Source: Acinetobacter sp. Marseille-Q1618 | GTDB taxonomy: Bacteria > Pseudomonadota > Gammaproteobacteria > Pseudomonadales > Moraxellaceae | NCBI RefSeq assembly: GCF_902809855.1 | Contig: NZ_CADDWJ010000002.1 | Span: 186,001-250,000, forward strand | DNA length: 64,000 bases | Reading direction: 5' to 3' | In this document: positions 9,660 to 19,668 of the stretch, in pieces | Numbering within the stretch: the stretch's first letter is position 1 | How the letters are laid out: each line of letters starts with the position of its first letter | Notes under the pieces: model-generated | What the model saw: only the letters and a program-made list of their open reading frames with translations | Told to the model about the DNA's origin: nothing | The model's database searches: none | Translations under genes and position numbers: made by a program

Positions 9660-11921
9660 ATGGCACGTATCCAAAGCCGTAAACATAAGACAATGCCACA
9701 ACTTGTGGCTTTAGCAGCATCCTTGCCTTTTTTGACGCATGCAGAAAATGTGAGGGAAGATCAGGTTGTACAACTTCCTAAAATTGAAGCAACAGCACAT
9801 GCAAATAAAAAAACTGAAAATTATAAAGCGGATGCTTTACACTCACCTAAATATACGCAAGCACTAGTCGATACGCCTCAAACCATTTCCGTCATCAAAA
9901 AAGAACTATTACAAGAACAAGGTGCAACATCTTTAGTCGAAGCACTACGCAATACCCCCGGCATTACCCTACAACTGGGTGAAAATGGCAATACCAGTGC
10001 TGGTGATGCCTTTCAAATGCGAGGATTTTCTACCCAAACATCAACGTATGTCGATGGTATCCGTGATGTCGGTGCTATCAGTCGTGATGTATTTAATCTT
10101 GATCAAATTGAAGTGGTCAAAGGTTCTTCTGGCTCAGAAGCAGGACGTGGTTCTGCATCAGGCTATATCAATCTGGTCAGCAAACTGCCTACTTTAAAAA
10201 ATAATCACTCAGTTTCAGCAACTTACAATACTGCCGAACATGCACGTCTATCCGCAGACATCAACCAAGTTGTGAATGACAATACTGCGGTACGCCTAAA
10301 TATCATGGGACAAGAGGGTGGAATCGAAGGTCGTGATTATATTGAAAATAATAGTTATGCGATTGCGCCAGCGATTGCTTTTGGATTAGATACTGACACA
10401 CGTTTCTATTTATATTCGCAACATATTCGTCAGCGCAACATTCCAGATGGGGGTATTCCTACGATTGGAATGCAAGGCTTTTGGAATGCTGATTCTGATT
10501 TAGCCCAAGCACCTAAAGTGAATCGTGAAAATTATTATGGTCACAAAGATGATCATGAAGATGTTGATGCCAATATGCTGACAGCAAAAATAGAAACTGA
10601 TCTCGCTGAAAATCTTAAATTTACCAATATTTCCCGTTTCGGTAAAACCGAGATGAATCGTGTATTGACAGGGATCAACGCTTTAAATCGAAATAACTCG
10701 AACAACCCTGCCAACTGGACTGTCAGCCGTTCTCGTCAAGGTGTCGATCAAGAAAATAAAATTTTGGCAAATCAATCAACTGTAAACTGGAATATTCAAA
10801 CTGGCGTCATCGAACATGCTGTTGTGGCTGGACTGGAGCTTATCCAAGAACAACAACACAGCAAAACGCTATCAGCACAGATTCCGGGTCAAAAAGCGCC
10901 CTCACCTGTCGCAAGTCTTTATCATCCTCATCGTGATGATAGTGTTCCAAATGTTGCAGCGAATGGTGGTTTTAGCAAGGGTCAAACAGATACCGCTGCA
11001 GTTTATTTATTTGATACTTTAAAATTTGGTGAACGCTTTCAACTCAATACAGGACTTCGTGCGGACTACTATGAAACTCATTTTAATGGCTTAAGCGTGA
11101 GTACTAATTCTGACACTTTAGCCGTTACCCAGACACCAGCCGATCTTCGTGCGCACGATACATTGATCAGTTGGAAACTGGGTGGTTTATTTAAACCTAC
11201 CGCAAAAAGTAGTGTGTATGCGTCTTATGCTAAATCTCTCACGCCTCCAGGCAGTGCCAATTTCAGCCTTTCAGCGGAAGGAATCAACAGCGCCGCAGCT
11301 AAACCTCAAGAAACCCATCATTATGAAGTAGGGACAAAATGGGACTTGCTGAATGATCAACTTGCATTAACCGCAGCAGCGTATTATACCGAAAATGAAA
11401 ATCAGTTTACCCAAGATGCCATTACACGAGAATCCATTCAAGAAGGTAAAACCACTGTTAAGGGTGTAGAGTTGAGTGCAGTAGGTCAAATTAGCGATGC
11501 ATGGAATATTTCAGCAGGCATTGCCCACATGAAAACAGAACAAGAAGATCAGCTCAGCATCAATGCAACAACGGGAGCAATTACCAAAACCAATCATGTC
11601 CGTTGGTCACCAGAATGGACTGCAAGTTTATGGTCAACCTATACATTCAAAGGCTTAAAAGTAGGTGTAGGTGCACGTTATGTAGATGAGCAAAAACGTG
11701 TCATCACCGATAGTACAGCACTCGCCAATATGCCATCCATTCCGAGTTATGTGGTCTTTGATGCATTAGTAGGTTATAACTTCAATAAAAATGCCTCTGT
11801 AAATTTAAATACTTACAACATCGCAGATAAAGACTACATCAGCACGTTAAATAATGGTGGTGGTCGTGTGGTTATGGGACAGCCTCGTTCGGCAGCATTA
11901 ACCTTAAATTATAACTTCTAA
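9660..11921 (+). CDS. TonB-dependent siderophore receptor, Fiu/PiuA-like paralogue
   Basis: This is a second Fiu/PiuA-group receptor, 753 residues. It has a signal peptide (about 1-28, ending LTHAE), the plug blocks DTPQTISVIKKELL, LRNTPGITLQLGENG and QMRGFSTQTSTYVDGIRD, and a barrel ending in LTLNYNF with terminal Phe. Compared with the receptor before it, the plug order and barrel size are the same, so the two probably arose by duplication and then diverged; whether they take different ligands is inference. It follows the strongest Fur box in the window, and a strong terminator lies after it, before piuC. Confidence 0.88.
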   Translation: MARIQSRKHKTMPQLVALAASLPFLTHAENVREDQVVQLPKIEATAHANKKTENYKADALHSPKYTQALVDTPQTISVIKKELLQEQGATSLVEALRNTPGITLQLGENGNTSAGDAFQMRGFSTQTSTYVDGIRDVGAISRDVFNLDQIEVVKGSSGSEAGRGSASGYINLVSKLPTLKNNHSVSATYNTAEHARLSADINQVVNDNTAVRLNIMGQEGGIEGRDYIENNSYAIAPAIAFGLDTDTRFYLYSQHIRQRNIPDGGIPTIGMQGFWNADSDLAQAPKVNRENYYGHKDDHEDVDANMLTAKIETDLAENLKFTNISRFGKTEMNRVLTGINALNRNNSNNPANWTVSRSRQGVDQENKILANQSTVNWNIQTGVIEHAVVAGLELIQEQQHSKTLSAQIPGQKAPSPVASLYHPHRDDSVPNVAANGGFSKGQTDTAAVYLFDTLKFGERFQLNTGLRADYYETHFNGLSVSTNSDTLAVTQTPADLRAHDTLISWKLGGLFKPTAKSSVYASYAKSLTPPGSANFSLSAEGINSAAAKPQETHHYEVGTKWDLLNDQLALTAAAYYTENENQFTQDAITRESIQEGKTTVKGVELSAVGQISDAWNISAGIAHMKTEQEDQLSINATTGAITKTNHVRWSPEWTASLWSTYTFKGLKVGVGARYVDEQKRVITDSTALANMPSIPSYVVFDALVGYNFNKNASVNLNTYNIADKDYISTLNNGGGRVVMGQPRSAALTLNYNF

Positions 11922-11953
11922 ATTTCCACCAAATTGAGATTTAGTTGCATTCT

Positions 11954-11990
11954 AAAAAGTAGTACATTGTGAATGTGTACTACTTTTTTA
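11954..11990 (+). terminator. Rho-independent terminator after the third receptor
   Basis: A 13-base stem (AAAAAGTAGTACA with TGTACTACTTTTT) around a nine-base loop ends in T-rich sequence. It lies between the receptor and piuC, only about 40 bases before the piuC start, so piuC expression may depend on read-through. Confidence 0.85.
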
Positions 11991-12028
11991 TTGATACACC
12001 AAATTGTTCCAAAGAGTGATGAAATCTA

Positions 12029-12712
12029 ATGATGCTACATATCCCCGAAGTTTTGAGTAAACAGCAAGTTTTAGAATTTAGAAAATTACTGGAAGATGAA
12101 AAGCTTTGGGTAAATGGTAAAATCAGTGCAGGCGCACAAGCACAACACATTAAAAATAATTTACAAGTGGATGTTCAACACGACGTTTATCAAAGTATTT
12201 CTACACAAATCTTAGCAGCCTTAAAGCAAAATCTTTTAGTTCAATCTGCTGGACTACCTAAACACATTTTACAACCCATGCTTAATTGTTACCAAGATTC
12301 AGGCAATTATGGTAATCATGTAGACAATGCTGTGCAATTTTCATCACTTACAGGACAAATGATTCGCACCGATGTTTCTATGACCGTATTTTTATCAGAA
12401 CCTGATGAATATGAAGGCGGTGAGTTGATTGTTGAAGATAATTATGGCTGTCATGAAGTCAAACTTGATGCAGGTGATGTGATTCTCTACCCTGCCACCA
12501 GTTTACATCGAGTTGAACCTGTGACGTCAGGTAAACGTATTGCAGCTTTTACATGGATGCAAAGTATGGTCAAAGATGATTGGCAACGTACCACACTGTT
12601 TAATCTCGACATGACGATTATCAAGCTGCGTCAGCAATTAGGAGATTCAGAAGAAGTACTGAGTTTGACGCATCATTATCATAATTTGTTACGTCAGTGG
12701 GGCGACTTATGA
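12029..12712 (+). CDS. piuC: Fe(II)/2-oxoglutarate-dependent PKHD-type hydroxylase PiuC
   Basis: PiuC/YbiX proteins are 2-oxoglutarate- and Fe(II)-dependent dioxygenases encoded beside Fiu/PiuA-type siderophore receptors; their substrate is not established. The 227-residue product has the iron-binding HxD pair in YGNHVDNAV (about residues 97-99), the distal histidine in ATSLHRVEPV (about 160) and a likely 2-oxoglutarate-binding arginine in GKRIAAF (about 170). Length matches the family. The stop overlaps the start of the next gene (ATGA), so the two are translationally coupled. Its place directly after the third receptor fits the conserved receptor-piuC pairing. Confidence 0.9.
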   Translation: MMLHIPEVLSKQQVLEFRKLLEDEKLWVNGKISAGAQAQHIKNNLQVDVQHDVYQSISTQILAALKQNLLVQSAGLPKHILQPMLNCYQDSGNYGNHVDNAVQFSSLTGQMIRTDVSMTVFLSEPDEYEGGELIVEDNYGCHEVKLDAGDVILYPATSLHRVEPVTSGKRIAAFTWMQSMVKDDWQRTTLFNLDMTIIKLRQQLGDSEEVLSLTHHYHNLLRQWGDL

Positions 12713-13812
12713 GTATGGAAAATATTCTGCCACCTTTACAAGAGATTCCACCTCATTTACAAACATTGGCAGATTACGAAGTTCAGGCACAAAAGCATTT
12801 ATCCGATATGGTGTGGCAATATTTACAAGGCGGTGCAATGGATGAATACAGTATCCGTGACAATCGTGAACAATTTGCCAAAATTCAACTCGTCCCTCGT
12901 TTACTCAATGACCTGACCCAAGGGCATACTGCATGTGAAATTTTAGGGCAAACATTTCCACATCCTATTTTCTTGGCGCCCATTGGACATCAACAACAAT
13001 TTCATCCTGATGCAGAAGCTGCAAGTGCTTTGGCAGCGGAAGTTTTAGGTAGTAACTTTGTCCTCAGTACATTTACCAATACCGACTTAGCCAGTTTAAA
13101 ACAAGAAAACCCTTACAAATGGTTTCAGTTGTATTGGCAGGGTGAGCGTGAAAAATCACTGGCTTTGGTCAAACTGGCAGAAGCACATCATTTTAAAGCG
13201 ATCGTGATCACGGTGGACTCTCCACATACAGGCGTACGTGATCGGGAACGTCGGGTATTTTTCCATTTGCCTGAAAATATGCAGCACCCACATACACCTA
13301 GCCATATTCCTTTACCAGAACTCGATAAAAATCAACATCCTGTCTTTGCTGGTTTAATGCAAATCGCACCAAAATGGGCAGATATTGAATTTATCATTGC
13401 GCATACCAATTTACCTGTGATTTTAAAAGGTGTTTTACATCCACTGGATGCCCAAAAAGCTGTAGAGATTGGAGTGAAAGGTTTAATCATTTCCAATCAT
13501 GGTGGCCGTGTTTTAGACACTTCGATTTCACCACTCAAAGCCTTAGCAAAAATTAAAACGGTTGTGCCGACTGATTTTCCATTATTATTGGATGGTGGGG
13601 TTCGTCGTGGTACAGATGTGTTTAAATCCATCGCCCTTGGTGCATCCGCAGTTTTAATTGGTCGTCCCTATATTCACGGCTTGGCGGTGGCAGGTGCTTT
13701 GGGTGTAGCGCATGTCATTAAAATCTTGAAGGAAGAATTTGAAGTCACTATGGCATTGATGGGAACATCTACACTGAAAGAAATTAATGCAGGCTTTATT
13801 TCTCAAGAATAG
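12709..13812 (+). CDS. FMN-dependent alpha-hydroxy-acid oxidase/dehydrogenase
   Basis: The 367-residue product belongs to the glycolate oxidase/LldD family of FMN enzymes that oxidise L-2-hydroxy acids. Visible family blocks are FLAPIGHQQ near the N-terminus, FQLYWQGER, VITVDSPHTGVRDRERR, the lysine in PVILKGVLH, the active-site segment SNHGGRVLD and the phosphate-binding LDGGVRRGTDVFKSIALGA followed by GRPYIHG. The substrate is unknown. The ATG at 12709 overlaps the piuC stop codon, so I prefer it to a GTG twelve bases upstream. Coupling to piuC in a Fur-controlled block suggests, as inference, a role in siderophore or iron-related metabolism rather than lactate growth. Confidence 0.87.
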   Translation: MSMENILPPLQEIPPHLQTLADYEVQAQKHLSDMVWQYLQGGAMDEYSIRDNREQFAKIQLVPRLLNDLTQGHTACEILGQTFPHPIFLAPIGHQQQFHPDAEAASALAAEVLGSNFVLSTFTNTDLASLKQENPYKWFQLYWQGEREKSLALVKLAEAHHFKAIVITVDSPHTGVRDRERRVFFHLPENMQHPHTPSHIPLPELDKNQHPVFAGLMQIAPKWADIEFIIAHTNLPVILKGVLHPLDAQKAVEIGVKGLIISNHGGRVLDTSISPLKALAKIKTVVPTDFPLLLDGGVRRGTDVFKSIALGASAVLIGRPYIHGLAVAGALGVAHVIKILKEEFEVTMALMGTSTLKEINAGFISQE

Positions 13813-14102
13813 TCATTTTTATGAAAATAATTTTCTTATTTAGGTTTAATGCTGCAAATTAAGGAAATTATTTCCAAACAATCTGTTTTAGAATTAATCA
13901 TAAGTTAGTTCGTTTACAAGCCATCAGCGTTGAATTTATGCGATGCTACAACATCCATAATATTATGCCACTTTAGGCGAATATTCTCCGAAAAATACTT
14001 GTAAATCGTTAGAATAGACACAATCTATATCGTAGTCAGTTGCCTTTACCCCCTGTCTTTACCGAAGCAATGAGCAGCGTACACTACACAAGGAGTTTCC
14101 TC
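13813..14102. other. Leader region of leuA
   Basis: This 290-base gap precedes leuA. It holds a 19-codon ATG frame (13850-13909) that is not rich in leucine codons, so I do not call an attenuator. There is no clear terminator-antiterminator pair. An AGGAG sequence at about 14090 serves leuA. I see nothing else that I can support. Confidence 0.5.
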
Positions 14103-15800
14103 ATGATGTTGGCTGATCCAAGTAAAAAATATCGTCGCATGTATCAACGTGTAGACTTGCCAGACCGTCAATGGCCAAATAACGAAATCAATAAAGCGCC
14201 GATTTGGATGAGTACCGACCTTCGTGACGGCAACCAAGCGATTTTTGAACCAATGAACATCGAACAAAAATTTAAAATGTTCCAAATGTTGGTCAAAATT
14301 GGTTTTAAACATATTGAAATTGGCTTCCCTTCTGCATCACAAATTGACTTTGATTTCACACGTAAATTGATTGAAGAAGGTCATATTCCAGATGATGTTT
14401 ATATCGAAGTGTTGGTACAAGCGCGTGATCATTTAATCCAACGTACCTTTGAATCTTTGCAAGGTGCGAAACGTGCCATTGTGCATATTTACAATGCAAA
14501 CTCACCGACTTTCCGTCAAAAAGTATTGAATGTCGATGTGGCAGGTGCCAAACAATTGGCAATCAATGCGGCAACCAAAGTCAAAGAATATGCAGCAAAG
14601 CAACCTGAAACAGAATTTATTTTCCAATATAGCCCAGAGTGTTTTACTGCAACTGAATTGGACGTAGCAAAAGACGTTTGTGATGCTGTGACTGAAATTT
14701 GGGAAGCTTCACCTGAAAATAAAGTGATTTTGAACTTGCCTGCAACCGTAGAAGTTTCAGGTCCTCATGTATACGCTGACCAAATCGAATGGATGCACCG
14801 TAATATCGAACGTCGTGATGGTGTGATCATTTCAGTACATTGCCATAATGACCGTGGTTGTGGTATCGCAGCATCTGAGTTAGCGATCATGGCGGGTGCT
14901 GACCGTGTGGAAGGTTGTGTGTTCGGAAACGGTGAACGTACAGGTAACGTGGACGTAGCTGCGATTGCCTTGAACATGTACACCCAAGGTGTGCCATGTG
15001 AGTTAGATTTCTCAAACATTAATGAAATTATCGCAACAGTTGAAGAATGCACAGGCTTGCCAGTACATCCACGTCATCCGTATGCAGGTGACTTGGTCTT
15101 TACTGCATTCTCAGGTTCACACCAAGATGCGATTAAGAAAGGCTTTGAATTCCAAAAAGATGAAGAAATTTGGGATATGCCATATTTGCCAATCGACCCG
15201 AAAGATTTAGGTCGTGACTATGATGCCGTAATTCGTGTTAACTCACAGTCTGGTAAAGGCGGGATTGCTTACTTGTTAGAATCAAACTACAACGTGACTT
15301 TACCACGTCGTTTACAAGTAGAATTCTCACAAGTGGTTCAACAAAAAACCGATGCTGAAGGTACTGAAATTTCAGCACAAGCGATTTGGACATTGTTCAA
15401 AGACACCTATGTTGCCGCAAAAGATGCCCATTATTCAGCGAAAAACTATCGTTTACATGACGAAAACGGCAAGCAAGTGATTGAGCTTGATGTTGAGGTG
15501 AATGGTGAAATCCAACAATTACGTGGTGAAGGCAATGGACCGATTTCAGCGATCTTGAATGCGCTTCAATTACCAATTGATGTATTGAACTACGAAGAGC
15601 GTAGCATCAGCGCAGGCGCACATGCCAAAGCATTGGCTTTGATTGAGCTTCAAGTGCAAGGCACAGGCAAATCTGCCTTTGGTGCTGGTGTACATGACAA
15701 CATCGTTACGGCATCCATTGAAGCAATTATTGCGTGTACCAACCGTTTGATTGATCGTGGTGTATTAAACACTGAACAAGTCGTTGCCGCAGCAGTTTAA
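14103..15800 (+). CDS. leuA: 2-isopropylmalate synthase
   Basis: LeuA condenses acetyl-CoA with 2-ketoisovalerate, the committed step of leucine synthesis. The 565-residue product belongs to the longer LeuA2 type. It shows the catalytic DLRDGNQA near residue 40, the metal-binding histidines in [11 protein letters not shown], the [10 protein letters not shown] segment, and a C-terminal regulatory domain (about 440-565) that in the family binds leucine. I chose the ATG at 14103 because AGGAG lies about nine bases upstream; the open frame extends 63 bases further upstream through a TTG. leuC, leuD and leuB are not in the window. A terminator follows directly. Confidence 0.96.
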   Translation: MMLADPSKKYRRMYQRVDLPDRQWPNNEINKAPIWMSTDLRDGNQAIFEPMNIEQKFKMFQMLVKIGFKHIEIGFPSASQIDFDFTRKLIEEGHIPDDVYIEVLVQARDHLIQRTFESLQGAKRAIVHIYNANSPTFRQKVLNVDVAGAKQLAINAATKVKEYAAKQPETEFIFQYSPECFTATELDVAKDVCDAVTEIWEASPENKVILNLPATVEVSGPHVYADQIEWMHRNIERRDGVIISVHCHNDRGCGIAASELAIMAGADRVEGCVFGNGERTGNVDVAAIALNMYTQGVPCELDFSNINEIIATVEECTGLPVHPRHPYAGDLVFTAFSGSHQDAIKKGFEFQKDEEIWDMPYLPIDPKDLGRDYDAVIRVNSQSGKGGIAYLLESNYNVTLPRRLQVEFSQVVQQKTDAEGTEISAQAIWTLFKDTYVAAKDAHYSAKNYRLHDENGKQVIELDVEVNGEIQQLRGEGNGPISAILNALQLPIDVLNYEERSISAGAHAKALALIELQVQGTGKSAFGAGVHDNIVTASIEAIIACTNRLIDRGVLNTEQVVAAAV

Positions 15801-15838
15801 GCGTTTATAGAACTAGACTTTAGCACGAAAAAGACTTT

Positions 15839-15876
15839 AGAAAGGATATCTCAAGTGGTATCCTTTCTTTTATTTA
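15839..15876 (+). terminator. Rho-independent terminator after leuA
   Basis: AGAAAGGATA and TATCCTTTCT pair around a ten-base loop and are followed by TTTATTTATT. The hairpin lies 38 bases past the leuA stop and just before metX. Confidence 0.85.
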
Positions 15877-15909
15877 TTGTTTTATAAAATTTTAAGGCGA
15901 ATTATTCCA

Positions 15910-17070
15910 GTGTCCTTTCCTGCTGACTCGGTGGGTCTCGTTACCCCGCAAAAGTTTGAATTTGAAGAACCTTTAGAACTTGAATGTGGTCGTGTATTAC
16001 CACGTTTTGAAATCATGGTTGAAACTTATGGTGAACTGAATGCAGATAAATCGAATGCTATTTTAATTTGTCACGCACTTTCAGGGCATCATCATGCCGC
16101 AGGCTATCATCACGAAGATGATAAAAAAGCAGGTTGGTGGGATGCATGTATTGGCCCAAACAAAGCCATTGATACCTCAAAATTCTTTGTAGTCGCTTTA
16201 AATAATATTGGTGGCTGTAATGGTTCTACAGGGCCTACTTCACCAAATCCTGAAAATGACAATCGTCCGTATGGCCCTGACTTTCCGTTGGTTACTGTAC
16301 GAGATTGGGTTAAAACCCAAGCAATGCTCTCTGATCGTTTGGGTATAGATGTTTGGTATTCCATCATCGGTGGTTCGTTGGGAGGAATGCAAGCCTTACA
16401 ATGGTCGGTGGACTATCCTGATCGTTTGCAAAAATGTGTGATCATCGCCTCTGCACCAAAACTTTCGGCACAAAATATCGCTTTTAACGAAGTGGCACGT
16501 CAGTCCATTTTATCTGATCCTGATTTTCATCATGGACGTTATCTAGAACAAGACAGTTATCCAAAACGTGGGTTGATCTTGGCACGTATGGTCGGTCATA
16601 TTACCTATCTGTCAGAAGAAGCCATGAAGCAAAAATTTGGTCGTGACTTAAAATCTGGCAAATTCATGTATGGTTTTGATGTCGAGTTCCAGGTTGAAAG
16701 TTATTTGCGTTATCAAGGTGAACAGTTTAGTCGTAACTTTGATGCCAATACTTACCTCATCATGACCAAAGCATTGGATTATTTCGATCCATCACGTGAA
16801 TATGAACAATCATTGGTCAAAGCATTATCCAATACCAAATGTCGTTTTTTGGTGGTGTCGTTTACCACCGACTGGCGTTTTAGCCCACAACGCTCACAAG
16901 AGATCGTAGATGCATTGATCAGCACCCATAAACCTGTAAGTTATTTAGACATTGATGCGGAACAAGGGCATGATTCATTCCTTTTCCCAATTCCTTTATA
17001 TGTCAAATCATTACGAGCATTTTTAGGTGGTGAACAGCACCTTCAAGCGACACCTAAGGAGAATGTGTAA
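15910..17070 (+). CDS. metX: Homoserine O-acyltransferase MetX
   Basis: MetX acylates homoserine at the start of methionine synthesis, using an alpha/beta-hydrolase fold. The 386-residue product has the nucleophile serine in [13 protein letters not shown] (about residue 154), [12 protein letters not shown], and the catalytic aspartate and histidine near the C-terminus (FTTDWRF and EQGHDSFLF). I chose the GTG at 15910 because the conserved N-terminus [13 protein letters not shown] begins there; an ATG 33 bases upstream would add residues of atypical sequence. Family members use acetyl- or succinyl-CoA and the sequence by eye does not settle which. The stop overlaps the metW start, the usual metXW arrangement. 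Confidence 0.94.
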   Translation: MSFPADSVGLVTPQKFEFEEPLELECGRVLPRFEIMVETYGELNADKSNAILICHALSGHHHAAGYHHEDDKKAGWWDACIGPNKAIDTSKFFVVALNNIGGCNGSTGPTSPNPENDNRPYGPDFPLVTVRDWVKTQAMLSDRLGIDVWYSIIGGSLGGMQALQWSVDYPDRLQKCVIIASAPKLSAQNIAFNEVARQSILSDPDFHHGRYLEQDSYPKRGLILARMVGHITYLSEEAMKQKFGRDLKSGKFMYGFDVEFQVESYLRYQGEQFSRNFDANTYLIMTKALDYFDPSREYEQSLVKALSNTKCRFLVVSFTTDWRFSPQRSQEIVDALISTHKPVSYLDIDAEQGHDSFLFPIPLYVKSLRAFLGGEQHLQATPKENV

Positions 17071-17663
17071 TGCGTATTGATCATCAACTTGCAGAAAAAT
17101 GGATTCAACCTGATTCTCGTGTGCTTGACTTAGGCTGTGGTGATGGCGAATTACTCGCCCATATGAGTAAAAAACACAATATTCGTGCATATGGATTAGA
17201 AATTGATCAAGAAAAGATTGCAATTGCGGTCAGCAGAGGGTTAAATATTATCCAGCAGGACTTGAATCTCGGTTTAGGTCGTTTTGCTGATCAGTCTTTT
17301 GACTATGTGGTCATGGCTCAAGCGTTGCAAGCTGTGGATGCGCCTGATGTGCTTTTGCGCGATATGGTGCGTGTGGGGAAACAAGCAATTATTACTTTTC
17401 CTAACTTTGCGCATTGGAAGACACGTTCTTTTCTTGCCTTAAAAGGAATGATGCCTGTTTCAGATGCATTACCGTATATGTGGTACAATACGCCAAATAT
17501 CCACCTATGCACCTTTCGTGACTTTGAAGCATTGTGTGCTGAAAATCATATTCGTATTATTAATAGACTCGCTGTAAATGGGAATCAACAAGGGAGCTTA
17601 CTCAGTAAGTCCATCCCGAATTTGTTCGGCGAAGTCGCTATTTATCGAGTGAGCGCTCTATGA
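17070..17663 (+). CDS. metW: Methionine biosynthesis protein MetW
   Basis: MetW is a small SAM-methyltransferase-like protein that works with MetX in methionine synthesis. The 197-residue product carries the SAM-binding motif RVLDLGCGDGELL near residues 18-30, an acidic residue at GLEIDQ, and the family segments ITFPNFAHWKTR and MWYNTPNIHLCT. Length is typical. It starts at TAATG, overlapping the metX stop, and its own stop overlaps the next start (ATGA). The three genes form one transcription unit. Confidence 0.94.
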   Translation: MRIDHQLAEKWIQPDSRVLDLGCGDGELLAHMSKKHNIRAYGLEIDQEKIAIAVSRGLNIIQQDLNLGLGRFADQSFDYVVMAQALQAVDAPDVLLRDMVRVGKQAIITFPNFAHWKTRSFLALKGMMPVSDALPYMWYNTPNIHLCTFRDFEALCAENHIRIINRLAVNGNQQGSLLSKSIPNLFGEVAIYRVSAL

Positions 17664-18253
17664 AAAAATTATTATTAAGCAGTACATTCTTTTTTGGGCT
17701 GCTAAGTTTTCAAGCCCATGCAGACTATATTCCGCAGCAAAAACCATCGACTGCTGCTTTAGCTGCACAATATGCCCATATGAACGTTGCTGATCTAACC
17801 AAAGCAGCAAAAGCAGGTCAACCTGCGGCACAATTTTACCTTGCAACACGTTACCAATCAGGTAATGGTGTCGCTAAAGATTTAAAAGAAGCATTCAGTT
17901 TATTTAAATCTGCAGCTGATCAAGGTATTTCTGCTGCACAGTTAAATGTCGGTCGTATGTATGCAGATGGTATCGGGGTATCTAAAAACGAAGCTTCTGC
18001 TCGTCAATATTTTGAAAAAGCGGCAAGTCATGGCGATAACCGTGCCAGCTTTAACTTGGCTGTGATGGAAGAGCAAAAGAAAAACTACATCGGTGCTTAT
18101 CAGTGGTATGAGCTTTCAACACGTGATGGCATGTTAGACAACAAAGTCATCAATATGTCGGAAACCAAAAAAACGGCTTTGGCTGCAAACTTAACGCCTG
18201 AGCAAATCCGTACTGCACGTGATCGTGCGGATCGTTGGATTCAAACACAATAA
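17660..18253 (+). CDS. Secreted Sel1-repeat protein
   Basis: The 197-residue product has a cleavable signal peptide (about 1-21, ending FQAHA) and two to three Sel1-like tetratricopeptide repeats, seen as AAQFYLATRYQSGNGVAKDLKEA, then AQLNVGRMYADGIGVSKNEASA and a third weaker copy (only parts quoted here). Sel1 repeats mediate protein contacts, and the protein is probably periplasmic. Its start overlaps the metW stop, so it is cotranscribed with metXW, although no methionine role follows from the sequence. A strong terminator ends the unit. Confidence 0.8.
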   Translation: MKKLLLSSTFFFGLLSFQAHADYIPQQKPSTAALAAQYAHMNVADLTKAAKAGQPAAQFYLATRYQSGNGVAKDLKEAFSLFKSAADQGISAAQLNVGRMYADGIGVSKNEASARQYFEKAASHGDNRASFNLAVMEEQKKNYIGAYQWYELSTRDGMLDNKVINMSETKKTALAANLTPEQIRTARDRADRWIQTQ

Positions 18254-18269
18254 TTTAAAATAGAACATC

Positions 18270-18293
18270 AAAGCACCTTAGGGTGCTTTTTTT
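18270..18293 (+). terminator. Rho-independent terminator after metXW-Sel1 unit
   Basis: AAAGCACC-TTA-GGGTGCTTTTTTT is a short, strong hairpin with a long T-run, 17 bases past the Sel1 gene stop. Confidence 0.92.
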
Positions 18294-18389
18294 GTCATTA
18301 TAAAACTTTAAACGATAGTTTTAATTTATAGAATATGCTCTAACAGATTTGACTGGATTGAAAGCTTGATTAACCTATGATGAAAAAAT

Positions 18390-18887
18390 ATGAATAAGAA
18401 AAAATATTTTGCATCTCATACACGTATGAAAATTGTAGCTATTTTCACTGTACTTTTTGCATGTCCTTTTTGGCTCGCTAGTATATTCGCATCTGTTGAA
18501 ATAGTTCAGTTTAATCATGGCCTTAAAAGCTTATATCTACTTATTCTATTATTACCCATTTTATTTATTGCTTATTTATTGTCTCGCAATGCATATCGGC
18601 TTTTTAAGAATCAACAACCGATTCTGACACTTACCCCCATCCAAATTCGAACGATTGATTACAAAGGTCAAGGTGTTCACAACCAAACGATTTTATTAAA
18701 GGACATTAGTGAAATTGAATTAAAAAAGACGTGGCTAGATCGGCATTATTATTTGGTCTTTCATATGCGAGACCAAACCAAGCAGCAGCTTAACTTTGCA
18801 ACAGGCTGGATGAAAAACGAGGATATTGTTGGTTTAAAAAATGAGTTAGATAAATGGATTAAACCGAAAACAAAGCAGATTCATTGA
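18390..18887 (+). CDS. Small membrane protein, STM3941-like
   Basis: The 165-residue product has two closely spaced membrane helices (about residues 13-34 and 47-65) followed by a soluble domain of about 95 residues with beta-strand character (PILTLTPIQIRTIDY, ISEIELKKTWL, YYLVFHMRD). This layout resembles STM3941-type and PH-like membrane proteins, but I do not recognise it with certainty and give no function. It stands alone between the metXW unit and rdgB. Confidence 0.65.
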   Translation: MNKKKYFASHTRMKIVAIFTVLFACPFWLASIFASVEIVQFNHGLKSLYLLILLLPILFIAYLLSRNAYRLFKNQQPILTLTPIQIRTIDYKGQGVHNQTILLKDISEIELKKTWLDRHYYLVFHMRDQTKQQLNFATGWMKNEDIVGLKNELDKWIKPKTKQIH

Positions 18888-18972
18888 AAGCACAGATTTA
18901 ATTTACAGTCCCTTCCTTCATACTCAGATTAAGTTAAAATAACTACCATTATTCAAACTCAGAGCAATTCGA

Positions 18973-19599
18973 ATGTCTGCACAAGATTGGTTATCTCAAG
19001 GAACTTTAGTACTCGCAAGCAATAACAAAGGTAAAATTGCTGAATTTGAAAAAATGTTTGCTGAACTCAAACTGCCGGTTGAAGTCATTCCTCAAGGGAA
19101 GCTCAACATCGAAGATGCTGTTGAGGATGGTTTGAGTTTTATTGAAAATGCCATTATCAAAGCACGTCATGCGAGTCGTATTTCAAGTAAACCTGCAATT
19201 GCGGATGATTCAGGAATTTATGTACCTGTTTTAGGCGGTGCGCCAGGAATTTACTCGGCACGTTATGCAGGTGAACATGGTGATGATGCAGCAAACAACC
19301 AAAAACTACTAGAGAATTTAAAACCATTTCGCCAAGATGGAAAACCAATTCAAGCCATGTTTGTTTGTGTCTTGGCTTTGGTTCAACATGCAGATGATCC
19401 ATTGCCACAAATTTTTCAAGGTATTTGGACAGGTGAAGTCTTAGATGCTCCACGTGGAGCAAATGGATTTGGCTACGATCCATTATTTTTATTGCCAGAA
19501 CTCGGTATTTCGAGCGCAGAGATGAGCAAAGAAGAAAAAAATAAAATTAGTCATCGTGGACAGGCGATGCAATTGTTCAAAGCAAGTTTAGCAAAATAA
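18973..19599 (+). CDS. rdgB: XTP/dITP (non-canonical purine NTP) pyrophosphatase
   Basis: RdgB (HAM1/Ham1p family) hydrolyses dITP, dXTP and similar nucleotides to monophosphates, keeping them out of DNA. The 208-residue product has the substrate-binding LASNNKGKIAEF at 14-25, the metal-binding and catalytic ADDSGIYV (about 75-82), GIYSARYAGEHG, and NGFGYDPLF with the C-terminal EEKNKISHRG. Length is typical for the family. Confidence 0.95.
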   Translation: MSAQDWLSQGTLVLASNNKGKIAEFEKMFAELKLPVEVIPQGKLNIEDAVEDGLSFIENAIIKARHASRISSKPAIADDSGIYVPVLGGAPGIYSARYAGEHGDDAANNQKLLENLKPFRQDGKPIQAMFVCVLALVQHADDPLPQIFQGIWTGEVLDAPRGANGFGYDPLFLLPELGISSAEMSKEEKNKISHRGQAMQLFKASLAK

Positions 19600-19668
19600 A
19601 TACCTTAAACTGCCCTCTCCTTTTAGAATGAAAAATAAAATTTCACAAGAAGGAGAGGTATTTAAAAA

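Noticed and set aside
13850..13909. A 19-codon frame upstream of leuA as a leucine attenuator peptide
   Set aside because: It has few leucine codons in a row and no terminator-antiterminator pair follows it.
14046..15052. Several minus-strand open frames inside leuA
   Set aside because: Antisense shadows of a well-conserved gene, without start signals.
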